Positions 1 to 8,497 of a DNA stretch of 43,393 bases are shown in pieces (the stretch's first letter is position 1; the number at the start of each line of letters is the position of its first letter). This DNA is from Marinobacter sp. B9-2. Its GTDB lineage: Bacteria; Pseudomonadota; Gammaproteobacteria; Pseudomonadales; Oleiphilaceae. The position numbers were made by a program, and so were the translations under genes. Under the pieces are notes generated by a model, which worked only from the letters and a program-made list of their open reading frames with translations, was not told the DNA's origin and searched no databases. The stretch spans positions 1 to 43,393 of the forward strand of contig PYVH01000018.1 in the NCBI GenBank assembly GCA_003030785.1, in the 5' to 3' direction.

Positions 1-2236
1 CGAACAGAATCGTCAGCAGCAGCTGACCACCCCGGGTGCCCAGCGCCAGCATAACGCCCAGTTCCGGGGTGCGCTCCATCACTGACATCACCATGGTGTT
101 CATGACACCGATGGCCACCACGACGAAGACCACCGCCAGAATGAGATAGAAATCCACCTGGCTCATTTCCACCATCTGCACCACCACCGGGAGCAAGGTC
201 TCCCAGTCCTGGGCCACCAGTCCATCGTTGGTCAATTGCGGCGACTGGTTCAGGGTTCGCGCCAGGCCGGTACTCTCTGCGCGGTCTGACAGCCTAAGCA
301 CGATCCGCGAGACTTCATCTTCCAGCAGGCCACCCAGGCGGCGGGCGGCGTTGATATCGGTGAAGACATACTCGGTGTCGAACAGGTCACTGCCAGTGCG
401 ATAGATACCGCGGATGGCCTGGGCACTGGAGGCAAGATCTCCGCCAGCCTGCTGGACCGTATTGACCAGCTTGTCCCCCAGCCGGGCGCCCAGCTCCTCA
501 GCCAGCTTCTGGCCAATCACGATTCCCGTCTTCCCGGATTGAACGTAAGTGCCCTGCTCCATGTACCCGGAAAGCTCGGTAACCGCCCTTTCCTGCTCCG
601 GTGCAATACCCACCAGCTCCACCGGCAGGCTCTCCCCGGGGTTGGCCACCATGGCACGCAGCAATACCCGGGGCGCGGCCGCCTCAACCTCAGGATGCTC
701 CTGCAATCGCTGTTGCAAGGTTCGATTGTCGGCAATACGTAAATCTGGCGACAGATCCACGTCGTGACCCTTTGCCATCACCTGCACATGCCCGCTGAGC
801 TGCTGGGTCGAGTTCTGGATCATCTGCTCGAAGAAACCATCGGCGAAGGCGTACAGGAATAGATAGGCCGCCAGCCCGAATGCAGTGGCCGAGGCGGTAA
901 TCATCGACCGTCGCGGGTTTCGGAATACCGAACGGAGTGCCATTTGTGCGAAAATCAGCAGCCGGTGATCCGACGTCACCTGCCAGTGAATCCGGCGGAT
1001 GCGATTGACCACCGCGCGCCGTGCCCCCATCGCCTCCAGCGGGCTGTTGCGACCCGCGTTCCAGGCCGGGAGGGCGGCCGCCAGCAGGGCTACCGACACC
1101 ACCACAATGCCAATCACAACCAGGCGCTGAGCTTCGATGGTGGGATAAACGATGCCACTGAGCCCCGGCATGGTATCCATGGCCTTGATGTAGGCGCTGA
1201 AATCCAGCCCATTGCTACTGAAATAGCCGGTCACCGACAACCCAAGTACCAACCCCAACAGGTAGCCGAGACCGGCCAGAACCGTTGTTTCGAGAAGCAC
1301 CAGCCAGACGATGCGACTGCTGGGTGTGCCCAGCGCCATCATCACCCCAAACTCCCGGCTGCGCTCCAGCACCGACATCAGGATGGTGTTGACGATGCCG
1401 GCGGCCACGACCACGAACACCACCAAAATCACGATGTAGGCGACGGCGTCGTGAAAGGCAACCATCTGCACCAGCGATGGCATCAGCGCCGGCCAGCCCA
1501 GCACTTCCACCTTTCGATCGCGCAGCTGATTCCCGACAGTGCCGACCACCTCGTCGAGCCGGTCAGCATCCTGCACGCGGGCCGCGATCTCGGTAAACCG
1601 CCCCTGAAAGGCATACAGCGACTGAGCGGCCGCCAGGGGCATCTGGGCCACGAAGCCATCAATACGCTTGATACCGGTCTCGAATACGCCCACCACTTCG
1701 AACCGGTCGGCGCCAATAGAGCCGTCCGACGCCTGCACCACCAGTACCAGCTCGTCGCCCGGGGAGACATCCAGGGCACCGGCGGCATCGACGCCAACAA
1801 GAATTTCATTGCCGCGTTCCAGGTAGCGACCACGGACAATCGACCGGTCAAGCCGGGTGACCCGTGATTCCGTCGCGCTGTCGACGCCCATCACCTGTAA
1901 TGCCCGTGACTGGTCTTCACGGCTGGCCAGGGCATGGCCCGTCACCCGGGGGGTGGTTGCCGCCACACCGGCTACGGCCGATACCTCCTCTGTGAGATTC
2001 CAGCGCTCGGCCAGGGCAATGTTCATCTCCCTGTCATCGTGAAAGCCCCGCTGATGTACCTTCAGGTCGCCGGTCACATAGCCCGTCATGTTGTTGATCA
2101 TCTGGGCGTTGATGCCATCAATGAATGCCCAGAGAAACACTAGCCCACCGACACCGACGGCCACCGACAACAGTGTGATGGCCGTACGCCGACGATTGAC
2201 CCGAAGGTTGCCAAAAGCCAGACGTAGCCACGCCAT
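1..2236 (-). CDS. Fused tandem FtsX/MacB-type ABC transporter permease (partial, runs off the left edge)
   Basis: I translated this stretch by hand on the minus strand from the ATG at 2236 and found no stop before the window edge (745 codons). It contains two successive permease modules. Each has an N-terminal membrane segment, a large periplasmic domain and a membrane block with the family pattern of a hydrophobic helix, then NTxxMSVxER and a run like MxALGT. The first module covers roughly residues 1-410 and the second starts near residue 430 (ALRSVFRNPRR) and continues out of the window. LolC/LolE-type permeases are normally separate proteins of about 400 residues, so this is a head-to-tail fusion. 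The start overlaps the ATPase stop as ATGA. A role in moving lipoproteins or another envelope substrate, with the LolA-like protein upstream, is inferred from context. Confidence 0.8.
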   Translation of the reverse strand, partial: MAWLRLAFGNLRVNRRRTAITLLSVAVGVGGLVFLWAFIDGINAQMINNMTGYVTGDLKVHQRGFHDDREMNIALAERWNLTEEVSAVAGVAATTPRVTGHALASREDQSRALQVMGVDSATESRVTRLDRSIVRGRYLERGNEILVGVDAAGALDVSPGDELVLVVQASDGSIGADRFEVVGVFETGIKRIDGFVAQMPLAAAQSLYAFQGRFTEIAARVQDADRLDEVVGTVGNQLRDRKVEVLGWPALMPSLVQMVAFHDAVAYIVILVVFVVVAAGIVNTILMSVLERSREFGVMMALGTPSSRIVWLVLLETTVLAGLGYLLGLVLGLSVTGYFSSNGLDFSAYIKAMDTMPGLSGIVYPTIEAQRLVVIGIVVVSVALLAAALPAWNAGRNSPLEAMGARRAVVNRIRRIHWQVTSDHRLLIFAQMALRSVFRNPRRSMITASATAFGLAAYLFLYAFADGFFEQMIQNSTQQLSGHVQVMAKGHDVDLSPDLRIADNRTLQQRLQEHPEVEAAAPRVLLRAMVANPGESLPVELVGIAPEQERAVTELSGYMEQGTYVQSGKTGIVIGQKLAEELGARLGDKLVNTVQQAGGDLASSAQAIRGIYRTGSDLFDTEYVFTDINAARRLGGLLEDEVSRIVLRLSDRAESTGLARTLNQSPQLTNDGLVAQDWETLLPVVVQMVEMSQVDFYLILAVVFVVVAIGVMNTMVMSVMERTPELGVMLALGTRGGQLLLTILF

Positions 2237-2559
2237 CACGACCGTATTTCCTCACGCTCGACGCGGCCATCGCGGAGATGGATTACCCGCCGCGCGCGTT
2301 CCATCACCATCGGGTCATGGGTGGAGAAGACAAAGGTAATGCCATGCTCGGCATTGAGCTTACGCATCAAGTCCAGTAGCGCCGCGCCGGTCGTGGAATC
2401 GAGATTGGCCGTGGGCTCGTCGGCCAGGACAATCGCGGGCTTGCTGACAATCGCCCGGGCCACCGCAACACGCTGTTGCTGGCCGCCAGACAGTTCATGG
2501 GGCAGGCGCCGCTCCAGCCCTTGCAGGCCGACCTCCACCAGAATACGCCGGGCCCTCAC
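2236..2559 (-). pseudogene. ABC transporter ATP-binding protein, N-terminal half missing
   Basis: The 107 residues match the C-terminal half of a MacB/LolD-type ATPase. The signature LSGGQQQRVAVARAI is near residue 23, Walker B is VLADEPTANLD, and the switch histidine is in FSTHDP. The Walker A loop and Q-loop that should precede them are absent; family members are about 220-230 residues. The frame opens with a GTG overlapping the stop of the upstream LolA-like gene, so no room remains for the missing half. Without Walker A the product should not bind ATP normally. Either a roughly 350-bp deletion joined the two genes, or the assembly lost it. The permease downstream would need another ATPase unless a paralogue supplies it. 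Confidence 0.75.
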
Positions 2560-3302
2560 TGTGGGTTGCGCAGCCGGCGCAATGAAAACACCTCTTCATC
2601 GATCGACAGGTCGAATTCAATAGAGTCAATCGTGATCACCGTGCGGGACTCGGGGTTATCGGCGTCCACCATCGTCCAGCGGGTGGGTATCCGCCGCCCA
2701 TCCATGGTTTTGATCTGCTCATAGGTCATGCGCTTGACGATCTGATCGCGCTCGTCGTAGTAGGCAAGCGAAACCGGGATCGAGTCCTCCCGAACATTGA
2801 ATTCAAGACGGCTCCACACTACCGGGGCATCAGGTCGGGGCGTCGAGACAACCCGATACACAGCCACCTCACCGGAATCGTCGGTTTCGACCAATTCGTG
2901 GGTGTAGTCCTCGACGAACGAGCTTTCCTTGACCAGGTCGTCGTTGCTGAAGTTGGAGCCCATCCATGGCTGGAGCATCATCGACGGTGGGATCTTGATG
3001 GTGCGATCAACTTTGGGCAAGTAATTCCACATGGCATCGCCGATGCGCAGCGAGCCGATGCCGGCCTCTTTTTTGGGCGCGTGAATGCGAATCAACGTAT
3101 GCTCCGGACGATTCATCCAGGCTTCCAGTTCCAGTGTGCGAGTCCAATACTCAGACTCGATCCGCATAGTGAAACGCCCGTGATTGCTGTCGGACCACAG
3201 AGTCTGTTCCATGCCTTCAATCAAGGAAACTGCCGAGGGAGGGCCCGCGATAAGCCGACCTGATGCGGCAAACAAAAGGAGAACGCTAATCCAGACTCTC
3301 AT
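2556..3302 (-). CDS. LolA-like outer-membrane lipoprotein-sorting protein (ABC-linked copy)
   Basis: This 248-residue protein begins with a signal peptide of about 19 residues and continues as a single beta-rich periplasmic domain. Recognisable family patterns are the pair MWNYLPKVDRTIKIPPSMM, the MGSNFSNDDLV stretch, and a C-terminal IDEEVFSLRRL. These match the LolA_like family found beside RND and ABC envelope transporters. A GGGAG ribosome site sits 6 nt before the ATG. It lies 18 nt after the EamA gene and overlaps the truncated ATPase gene. By analogy with LolA it should carry a hydrophobic substrate across the periplasm for the adjacent permease; the substrate is unknown. A second, diverged copy is encoded at 19878-20726 with an RND pump. 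Confidence 0.75.
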   Translation of the reverse strand: MRVWISVLLLFAASGRLIAGPPSAVSLIEGMEQTLWSDSNHGRFTMRIESEYWTRTLELEAWMNRPEHTLIRIHAPKKEAGIGSLRIGDAMWNYLPKVDRTIKIPPSMMLQPWMGSNFSNDDLVKESSFVEDYTHELVETDDSGEVAVYRVVSTPRPDAPVVWSRLEFNVREDSIPVSLAYYDERDQIVKRMTYEQIKTMDGRRIPTRWTMVDADNPESRTVITIDSIEFDLSIDEEVFSLRRLRNPQ

Positions 3303-3320
3303 TGACTACTCCCTTTTCTA

Positions 3321-4253
3321 CTATGAGCGACGGATCACCTTTGCCTGTTCCCCGACAGCGGAACCGCTTGTTGTTTTCCGAGGCGCTTTGACAACGATCA
3401 CCAAGCCGACAATTGTGATTCCTATCCCGATCATCTCCAGTGATGTGAAAGTTTCGCCGAACAAAAGCATTCCGATAGCGAGACCGAAAACAGGCGTTAA
3501 AAAAGTAAACGAATTGAGGCTGTTCAAGGGCGCGCTGGCGAGCAAGGCATACCAGAGCACAACCATCATTGCCGTTGCCGGAATGGCCAGAACGAACATG
3601 GCCGTCGTAAATGACCAAGTCCAATCAATCTCGAAGCCCTCGCCCAAGCTCACGGATGCTATTCCCAGAAACACTGAACCTATGACAAGCTGGATGCCCA
3701 TTGACCAATAGATATCATCGCTGCCGGCCTGGTATTTAAGCAGCACATTTCCAATGGCGGTTCCGATGGCTCCACCAAGAACATAGACGGCCCCTGAAAA
3801 TCTGGCGTTACCAAACTCCATCTCTGGCATCGCTAGCACCACAACACCAATAAAACCAATCAAAAGGCCCACAAACACACGCCCGGTCACCACCTCTCGA
3901 ACGATAAAAAACGAAAGAACCGCCGCAAACAGTGGTTGCGCATTGGCCAGAACCGTTGCAAGCCCCGGTCCCAGCTTGCCAGCACCGAGAAACATCCCTC
4001 CAAGCCCCATACCCGTGTAACTGAGGCCAATTACGGCCAGCATTAGAAGCTGGCGAAGCGAATAACTAGGCCGACCATCTTTTGTAAAAGCGAGCAGAAT
4101 CAGACAGAGCCCTGCCAGCAATGCGCGTAAAGCGGCAAAAAGCAAGGGTGGCGCGTCCGGCAATCCCACCACAATAAAAGGAAAGCAGATCGCCCAAAGA
4201 AAGGCGACAAGAACCATCCCAGCGACTGCACGTATCGAAAGTGATTGGTTCAC
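3321..4253 (-). CDS. EamA/DMT-family transporter
   Basis: This is a 310-residue protein with about ten hydrophobic helices in two EamA repeats, the usual length and layout for drug/metabolite transporters such as RhaT or YdcZ relatives. The N-terminal helix carries the typical LWAICFPFI pattern, and a second repeat begins with the AIGTAIGNVLLKY region. I chose the GTG at 4253 because AAGGAG lies 6 nt before it; a TTG one codon earlier is too close. The substrate cannot be told from sequence. It sits 43 nt after the methyltransferase gene and 18 nt before the LolA-like gene, so it probably belongs to the same transcript. Confidence 0.8.
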   Translation of the reverse strand: MNQSLSIRAVAGMVLVAFLWAICFPFIVVGLPDAPPLLFAALRALLAGLCLILLAFTKDGRPSYSLRQLLMLAVIGLSYTGMGLGGMFLGAGKLGPGLATVLANAQPLFAAVLSFFIVREVVTGRVFVGLLIGFIGVVVLAMPEMEFGNARFSGAVYVLGGAIGTAIGNVLLKYQAGSDDIYWSMGIQLVIGSVFLGIASVSLGEGFEIDWTWSFTTAMFVLAIPATAMMVVLWYALLASAPLNSLNSFTFLTPVFGLAIGMLLFGETFTSLEMIGIGITIVGLVIVVKAPRKTTSGSAVGEQAKVIRRS

Positions 4254-4296
4254 CAACGGCTCCTTTATCTACCCATCAAATGAGTAGAGCTCTTGT

Positions 4297-4947
4297 TCAA
4301 GCTTGCCGCCCCAATCCGCGCAATCGCGGCAAAAACCTGGGAGTTTTGTTGGCATAGTGCCGCCAGGCTTCCCCGAACGTTTTCTCTGCCTCCCGCTCCT
4401 CACTGATCGATAAGCGGGCATACATCCAGAGCAAAACCGGAAACATCGCCAGAGTTATAAGTGTTGGCCACTGCAGAAGGAAGCCAAACATAATCAAGAC
4501 AAAGCCGACATACTGAGGATGCCGAACATACGAATAGAGCCCACTCGTAGCCAGCTTTCGCTCTTTTTGCGCCGCGTACAGGGTTCGCCACCCGGCGGCA
4601 ATCAAGTAAAAACCTCCACCAATAAACACCGTACTCAACAAGTGGAAGGGGCCGAAATGGGGAGAACCCTGCCAACCAAAAAGCATTTCAAGCAGGTGCC
4701 CGCTATCGTGGGCAAGCCAATTTACATCGGGGTATTGAGTCTGAAGCCAACCGGATAGAAAATAGAGTGTCAACGGGAACCCATACATCTCAGTGAATAA
4801 TGCCACGAGAAACGCGCTGAACGCGCCGAAGGATCGCCAGTCTCGTTGGGTCTGTGGCTTAAAAAAACTGAAAGCGAAGAAAATAAAGATCACCGAGTTT
4901 AGAACCACCAGTCCCCAAAGACCGTAATCGGACGAAGCATCAGTCAT
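4297..4947 (-). CDS. Isoprenylcysteine/phospholipid methyltransferase-like integral membrane protein
   Basis: The product is 216 residues with about five membrane helices. It carries the diagnostic YVRHPQYVG motif in the second half, followed by conserved glutamates in a cytoplasmic helix (SISEEREAEKTFGEAW), the SAM-binding core of the ICMT/PEMT family. I start it at 4947, where GGAGG is 8 nt upstream; a longer frame to 5019 would run through the DUF2933 gene. The start overlaps the DUF2933 stop by 8 nt, so the two are probably translationally coupled. A paralogue with the same EMYGFPLT segment lies at 26148-26816. Whether it methylates a lipid or a protein is not decidable here. Confidence 0.75.
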   Translation of the reverse strand: MTDASSDYGLWGLVVLNSVIFIFFAFSFFKPQTQRDWRSFGAFSAFLVALFTEMYGFPLTLYFLSGWLQTQYPDVNWLAHDSGHLLEMLFGWQGSPHFGPFHLLSTVFIGGGFYLIAAGWRTLYAAQKERKLATSGLYSYVRHPQYVGFVLIMFGFLLQWPTLITLAMFPVLLWMYARLSISEEREAEKTFGEAWRHYANKTPRFLPRLRGLGRQA

Positions 4948-5161
4948 CGCGTTGGCCTCCACTCTTGCCTTCCGGTTGATCGTGGTGATTATGGCCACCG
5001 TGATTCCCATGCCCTCCATGCATAAACATATGAATAAACGGGCATGCCAGAAGGATTAACCACGGCAAAGCACCCAGAAGGTGAACCTTATGTTCGCCCC
5101 AGAGCAAAACCAAAGCGATGACCGCAAAAATTGCCAACGTAATCTTGAAACGCTTATCCAT
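4940..5161 (-). CDS. DUF2933 small membrane protein with His-rich tail
   Basis: The 73-residue protein has two hydrophobic stretches (about residues 7-21 and 30-45) and a C-terminal tail rich in histidine and glycine (MFMHGGHGNHGGHNHH). This matches the DUF2933 family common in copper and other heavy-metal islands. The tail suggests metal binding at the membrane, but no function is established to my knowledge. It is the first intact gene of a minus-strand run that continues through the methyltransferase. A direct-repeat element at 5414-5443 lies about 250 bp upstream and may drive it. Confidence 0.7.
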   Translation of the reverse strand: MDKRFKITLAIFAVIALVLLWGEHKVHLLGALPWLILLACPFIHMFMHGGHGNHGGHNHHDQPEGKSGGQRDD

Positions 5162-5203
5162 ATAGATTCCCTTTGGGAAAAGCTTGTCAGTGGGGCTTAC
5201 TGG

Positions 5204-5360
5204 CTAGTATGCCTCTAGCGATATTTGGTGACCTATCCCGTCCAAAGAAACGTCATCGATAATCTCCAGAGAGCCCGGATCAAGCACCCAGAGCTTGGCT
5301 TCGGCCCGACTGGTGATCAAAAGGCTGCCATCGACGGGAGAGATCGCCGCCCATTGTGAG
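5204..5360 (-). pseudogene. Remnant: C-terminus of a beta-propeller (YncE-like) protein
   Basis: About fifty residues ending HQISLEAY look like the last blade of a YncE-type beta-propeller, with the blade patterns ISPVDGSLLITSR and LWVLDPGSLEIIDDV. There is no complete gene. Upstream in the same frame the sequence becomes the repeat element at 5414-5443, which is not protein-like. A deletion probably fused a promoter region to the gene's tail. The boundaries of the remnant are approximate. The propeller assignment rests on pattern recognition alone. Confidence 0.45.
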
Positions 5361-5413
5361 AGTCGAAGATAGATGGCAAGCACCAATTTACCTAGCAGTA
5401 GTTCAACACGCGG

Positions 5414-5443
5414 AACTGAAACAGACCTGAAAACAGACCTGAA
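5414..5443 (-). promoter_or_regulatory. Triple TTCAG direct repeat (putative response-regulator site)
   Basis: On the plus strand AACTGAA (5414) is followed by ACCTGAA at 5425 (11 bp on) and ACCTGAA at 5437 (12 bp on). Read on the minus strand these are TTCAGRT/TTCAGTT half-sites facing the DUF2933 operon. It is the only copy in the window with three half-sites. Helical-turn direct repeats are typical of OmpR/PhoB-family regulators. Confidence 0.6.
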
Positions 5444-5554
5444 AACAGACACAAGATGTGGATCTATTTGACGCAAATCACAAATGCAAGATAGATTCTT
5501 CGAGCATTAAGTAAGCCGTTTCAACCATTGCAAACCTCGAATGACGGACTCCAG

Positions 5555-6847
5555 ATGCCGGAACCTATTTATGAGAACAGACGAATAGCAAACAGCCGGG
5601 CCAACGAACTCAACCGCCAATGCTACTGCATCACTCTTGACCGAATAGCCCTCAACAAGAGCCTCCACAACCAGCTTTCAGATGCTGGAAGCGAACTGTC
5701 AACGCTCCCGGAGTTCGATCACCTTTTTTCAAACACACCGGTTTTCGTACCCCGAGCCGACATAGCGGAGATGGAGAGGATCGTTCAGTCGATTGAAGCG
5801 GCCTCAGAGCTTCCCTCGTACCGAGAACGAGTACTTTCCTGGGCACCGGAAATCGCACAGTTCAATCCAGGGCCCATCGGGGCGTTCATGGGCTATGATT
5901 TTCACATGGGTCCCGACGGCCCCCGGCTGATCGAAATCAACACCAACGCCGGTGGCGCCTTCCTGAACCTTGTCTTGTCGAGAGCCCAGCGCAATTGCTG
6001 CGACCCATCTCAACAACCCACAACACCCCAGCAGCCGCTCGACGGATTCGAGGACGCGGTGTTCTCAATGTTCAAACAGGAGTGGCAAAGCCAGCACGAC
6101 AATTTCGGGCCCAGTTGCCTGGCCATAGTAGACGATGCCCCAAAGACACAATTTATGTTCCCCGAATTCCAGTTGGCCCAACAGATTCTCCGAGCCAAAG
6201 GAATTGATACATTGATACTCGATCCACAGGAGCTTCAGTATGCCGGCGGTACGCTGACAGCCCGCGGTAAGCCCATTGATATGGTCTACAACCGTCTGGT
6301 GGACTTCGCATTGGACGCCGCGCCCCATGCGGCATTAAGGCATGCCTATCTGGATGGCGCCGTGGTGGTAACGCCTAATCCCCATGTGCACGCTGTGCTG
6401 GCTGACAAGCGAAACCTGGCCCTGCTATCCGCACCCCACTCCCTTCGAGACTGGGGGCTCAATGAGGCCGATGCAGGCTACCTGGAGAGAGCCGTGCCGA
6501 AAACCAGGCAGGTTTCGAGGAACGACGCGGCTGAGTTGTGGAGTGCGCGACGTCATCTGTTCTTCAAGCCGGTTGCCGGCCATGGCAGCAAAGGCGTCTA
6601 CCGGGGCGACAAACTAACCCGGCGCGTTTTCGAGAACATCCTGAATGGTGGCTACATCGCCCAGGACCTTGTCCCCGCTGGAGAACGAACCCTGAGAATT
6701 GACGATGCAGTGGTCACCCGAAAAGTCGACATTCGGCTGTATACCTACGCCGGCAAAAGTATGCTGGTTGCGGCGAGGATATACCAAGGCCAGACAACCA
6801 ATTTTCGTACCCCCGGAGGTGGATTCGCTCCGGTTTTTCAGGTGTGA
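5555..6847 (+). CDS. ATP-grasp-like protein of unknown substrate
   Basis: The protein is about 430 residues, soluble, with no signal peptide or membrane helix. Near the middle of the N-terminal half is the segment MGYDFHMGPDGPRLIEINTNAGG, which resembles a nucleotide- or substrate-binding EIN motif. The C-terminal third has an ATP-grasp-like series: a lysine strand (LFFKPVAGHGSKGVYRG), an acidic strand (YIAQDLVPAG) and KVDIRLYTY. This order suggests a ligase joining a carboxylate to an amine or thiol. I cannot name the product. The start is uncertain: ATG 5555 is used, but a TTG at 5528 is in frame and neither has a strong ribosome site. It is transcribed opposite to both neighbours. Confidence 0.6.
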   Translation: MPEPIYENRRIANSRANELNRQCYCITLDRIALNKSLHNQLSDAGSELSTLPEFDHLFSNTPVFVPRADIAEMERIVQSIEAASELPSYRERVLSWAPEIAQFNPGPIGAFMGYDFHMGPDGPRLIEINTNAGGAFLNLVLSRAQRNCCDPSQQPTTPQQPLDGFEDAVFSMFKQEWQSQHDNFGPSCLAIVDDAPKTQFMFPEFQLAQQILRAKGIDTLILDPQELQYAGGTLTARGKPIDMVYNRLVDFALDAAPHAALRHAYLDGAVVVTPNPHVHAVLADKRNLALLSAPHSLRDWGLNEADAGYLERAVPKTRQVSRNDAAELWSARRHLFFKPVAGHGSKGVYRGDKLTRRVFENILNGGYIAQDLVPAGERTLRIDDAVVTRKVDIRLYTYAGKSMLVAARIYQGQTTNFRTPGGGFAPVFQV

Positions 6848-6943
6848 TTATTACCTTTTCAATGAGCCAATATTTGATCGCATTAATGAAGAATTCCAGA
6901 TTTTTGGTTTAGCGAACTGTAGAACATTAAGTTACTTAAGCAC

Positions 6944-6977
6944 GGTCCGGACCTATGAAAGCATAGGCCCGGAGACC
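6944..6977. terminator. Imperfect hairpin between convergent genes
   Basis: GGTCCGGACCTATG pairs with CATAGGCCCGGAGACC around a short AAAG loop, with a two-base bulge. It lies between the plus-strand ATP-grasp-like gene and the minus-strand anchor-protein gene, where a shared terminator is expected. No clear T-run follows, so it may act as a transcript end-stabiliser instead. Confidence 0.45.
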
Positions 6978-7003
6978 CCTCGGCGCTTATTCGTTGGTGA
7001 ACG

Positions 7004-7699
7004 TCACAACATCTTTTTAAACTGCCCGTAGTCTCCTCCGGTACGCAGTACCAGAGTGATGTCGTTGTCGTTCCGATTTCTGAAAAACCAGCCATGATTG
7101 CCGGTAAAGGCTGCCTCCAGCTCGCCTTCGTCTTCAGGCACGCCCCGGCCTTTTTCGTAGGAAATTGACTGACCACCTCCATCACCATGGGTATCGAAGT
7201 TGATCGGGCCACCTTCTGACACCCAGGAGAACCGGGCTGTAGCACCTTCCTCCATAGTAAGTTTGAATTCGGTGCCTTCTCCCGGTGTGAGAATCACGCG
7301 CACTTCATCCTGCCACTGCGGTTCCGCAATTTCTGGTGCAGGCGCAGATTCTGGCTCAGAAGGCGCAACCTCTGCTTCCGGTGAGGGGGCTGGCTTCTCA
7401 ACGGCTTCATCCACGACAGGTGCATTGACTTCCGGCGCCTGTCGCTCAGTTGAGGATTGAACAGCAACCATCTGAACAGCCTCGTCAGCAGCAGCCTCTT
7501 CGGCGAGCTGCTCCTTGATCTCACCCATTTCAGTCAGGCCTAAAAGGCGACCTGCGCCGGTTGGGTCCAGGGCGTACTCGGCGGGCATGACCACGGTTAC
7601 CAGCAGAACCAGCGCCACAATAGCGGCAATGATGGTGGATCGAACCAGTTTGGCAGTGCTGGGCAGTTCTTCACGGTTGGGTATATCGGTGTTGTACAT
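7004..7699 (-). CDS. Single-pass membrane anchor protein with proline/glutamate-rich linker
   Basis: The protein is 231 residues. A cytoplasmic N-terminus of about 18 residues is followed by one membrane helix (about 19-42) and a long periplasmic linker rich in A, P, E and V. A C-terminal beta-rich domain begins near residue 130 and includes FDTHGDGGGQSISYEKG and GNHGWFFRNRND. Proteins of this build are annotated as transmembrane anchor proteins in metal-resistance loci. GGAG lies 7 nt before the ATG. It follows the HupE/UreJ-like gene by 15 nt and should be its operon partner. No enzymatic motif is visible. Confidence 0.6.
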   Translation of the reverse strand: MYNTDIPNREELPSTAKLVRSTIIAAIVALVLLVTVVMPAEYALDPTGAGRLLGLTEMGEIKEQLAEEAAADEAVQMVAVQSSTERQAPEVNAPVVDEAVEKPAPSPEAEVAPSEPESAPAPEIAEPQWQDEVRVILTPGEGTEFKLTMEEGATARFSWVSEGGPINFDTHGDGGGQSISYEKGRGVPEDEGELEAAFTGNHGWFFRNRNDNDITLVLRTGGDYGQFKKML

Positions 7700-7714
7700 A
7701 AAAAATCTCCAGAA

Positions 7715-8449
7715 TCAGGCGACAAAGTAACCGGTGAGCTGATAGCCAAAGAGCAGAAAACCTGCACTCATCATGGCCACGTTGGCGGTGTAGGCATGGC
7801 GGAAAAAGCCGTCGGTTTTACGCCAGAAGCTGATAGCAATGAGGATCATGGCCAGGGCGATGAGCTGTCCGATTTCCACACCCACATTGAAGGCGAGGAG
7901 GTTCGGAATCAGGCCGTCCGGCGAGATGTCGTATTCGATGATCTTGGTGGACAGGCCGAAACCATGGAAGAACCCGAAAATCAACGTGGCGGCTTTGGTG
8001 TTGGGCTGGAAACCAAACCACCGCTGATAGGCACCGATGTTGTCCAGTGCCTTGTAGACGATGGACAGACCGATAATCGCATCAATGATGTAACTATTGA
8101 TGCCCACGTTGAAGTACACCCCCAGCAGCATCGTGGTGGAATGCCCCAAGGCAAACAGGCTCACGTAGATCGCGATGTGCTTCATCTGGTAGAGGAAGAA
8201 AATGACACCCAGCAGGAACAGCAGGTGGTCATATCCGGTGACCATGTGTTTGGCCCCCAGATAGATGAACGAAATAAGGTTTATCCCGGTAATTTCCTGG
8301 ATGTACCCCTTGTCGCCCTGAGCCACGGCATGGGCGAGTACGTCGGTACTCAGCCCCAGCAAGCCCAAAGTCAGAAATATCCAGAGTAGGCGATTGCCTG
8401 TGCCCGTTGAGGACACACCACGGCATCGGCCTGTCAAGTTTGACAACAT
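7715..8449 (-). CDS. HupE/UreJ-family membrane protein (putative Ni/Co or Cu transport partner)
   Basis: This 244-residue integral membrane protein has about seven helices. It carries the family's conserved first motif GxDHLLFLLGVIFFLY (GYDHLLFLL) and the HSTTM and FGFFHGFGLS segments, whose histidines are probable metal ligands. I start it at 8449, where GGAG lies 5 nt upstream. A longer frame to 8494 adds 15 non-conserved residues. It sits between the His-rich protein and the anchor protein on one transcript, under a G/C-tract operator, which fits nickel or cobalt handling. The direction and identity of transport are not determinable here. Confidence 0.75.
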   Translation of the reverse strand: MLSNLTGRCRGVSSTGTGNRLLWIFLTLGLLGLSTDVLAHAVAQGDKGYIQEITGINLISFIYLGAKHMVTGYDHLLFLLGVIFFLYQMKHIAIYVSLFALGHSTTMLLGVYFNVGINSYIIDAIIGLSIVYKALDNIGAYQRWFGFQPNTKAATLIFGFFHGFGLSTKIIEYDISPDGLIPNLLAFNVGVEIGQLIALAMILIAISFWRKTDGFFRHAYTANVAMMSAGFLLFGYQLTGYFVA

Positions 8450-8497
8450 AAAGACTCCAATCGAATGTGTTTTCTCGGGCCGCCTAAGCGGCAAGAA

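Noticed and set aside
944-1867. Long plus-strand reading frame rich in His and Gln
   Set aside because: It is antisense to the fused permease, whose minus-strand frame has clear family motifs; composition is typical of a shadow frame.
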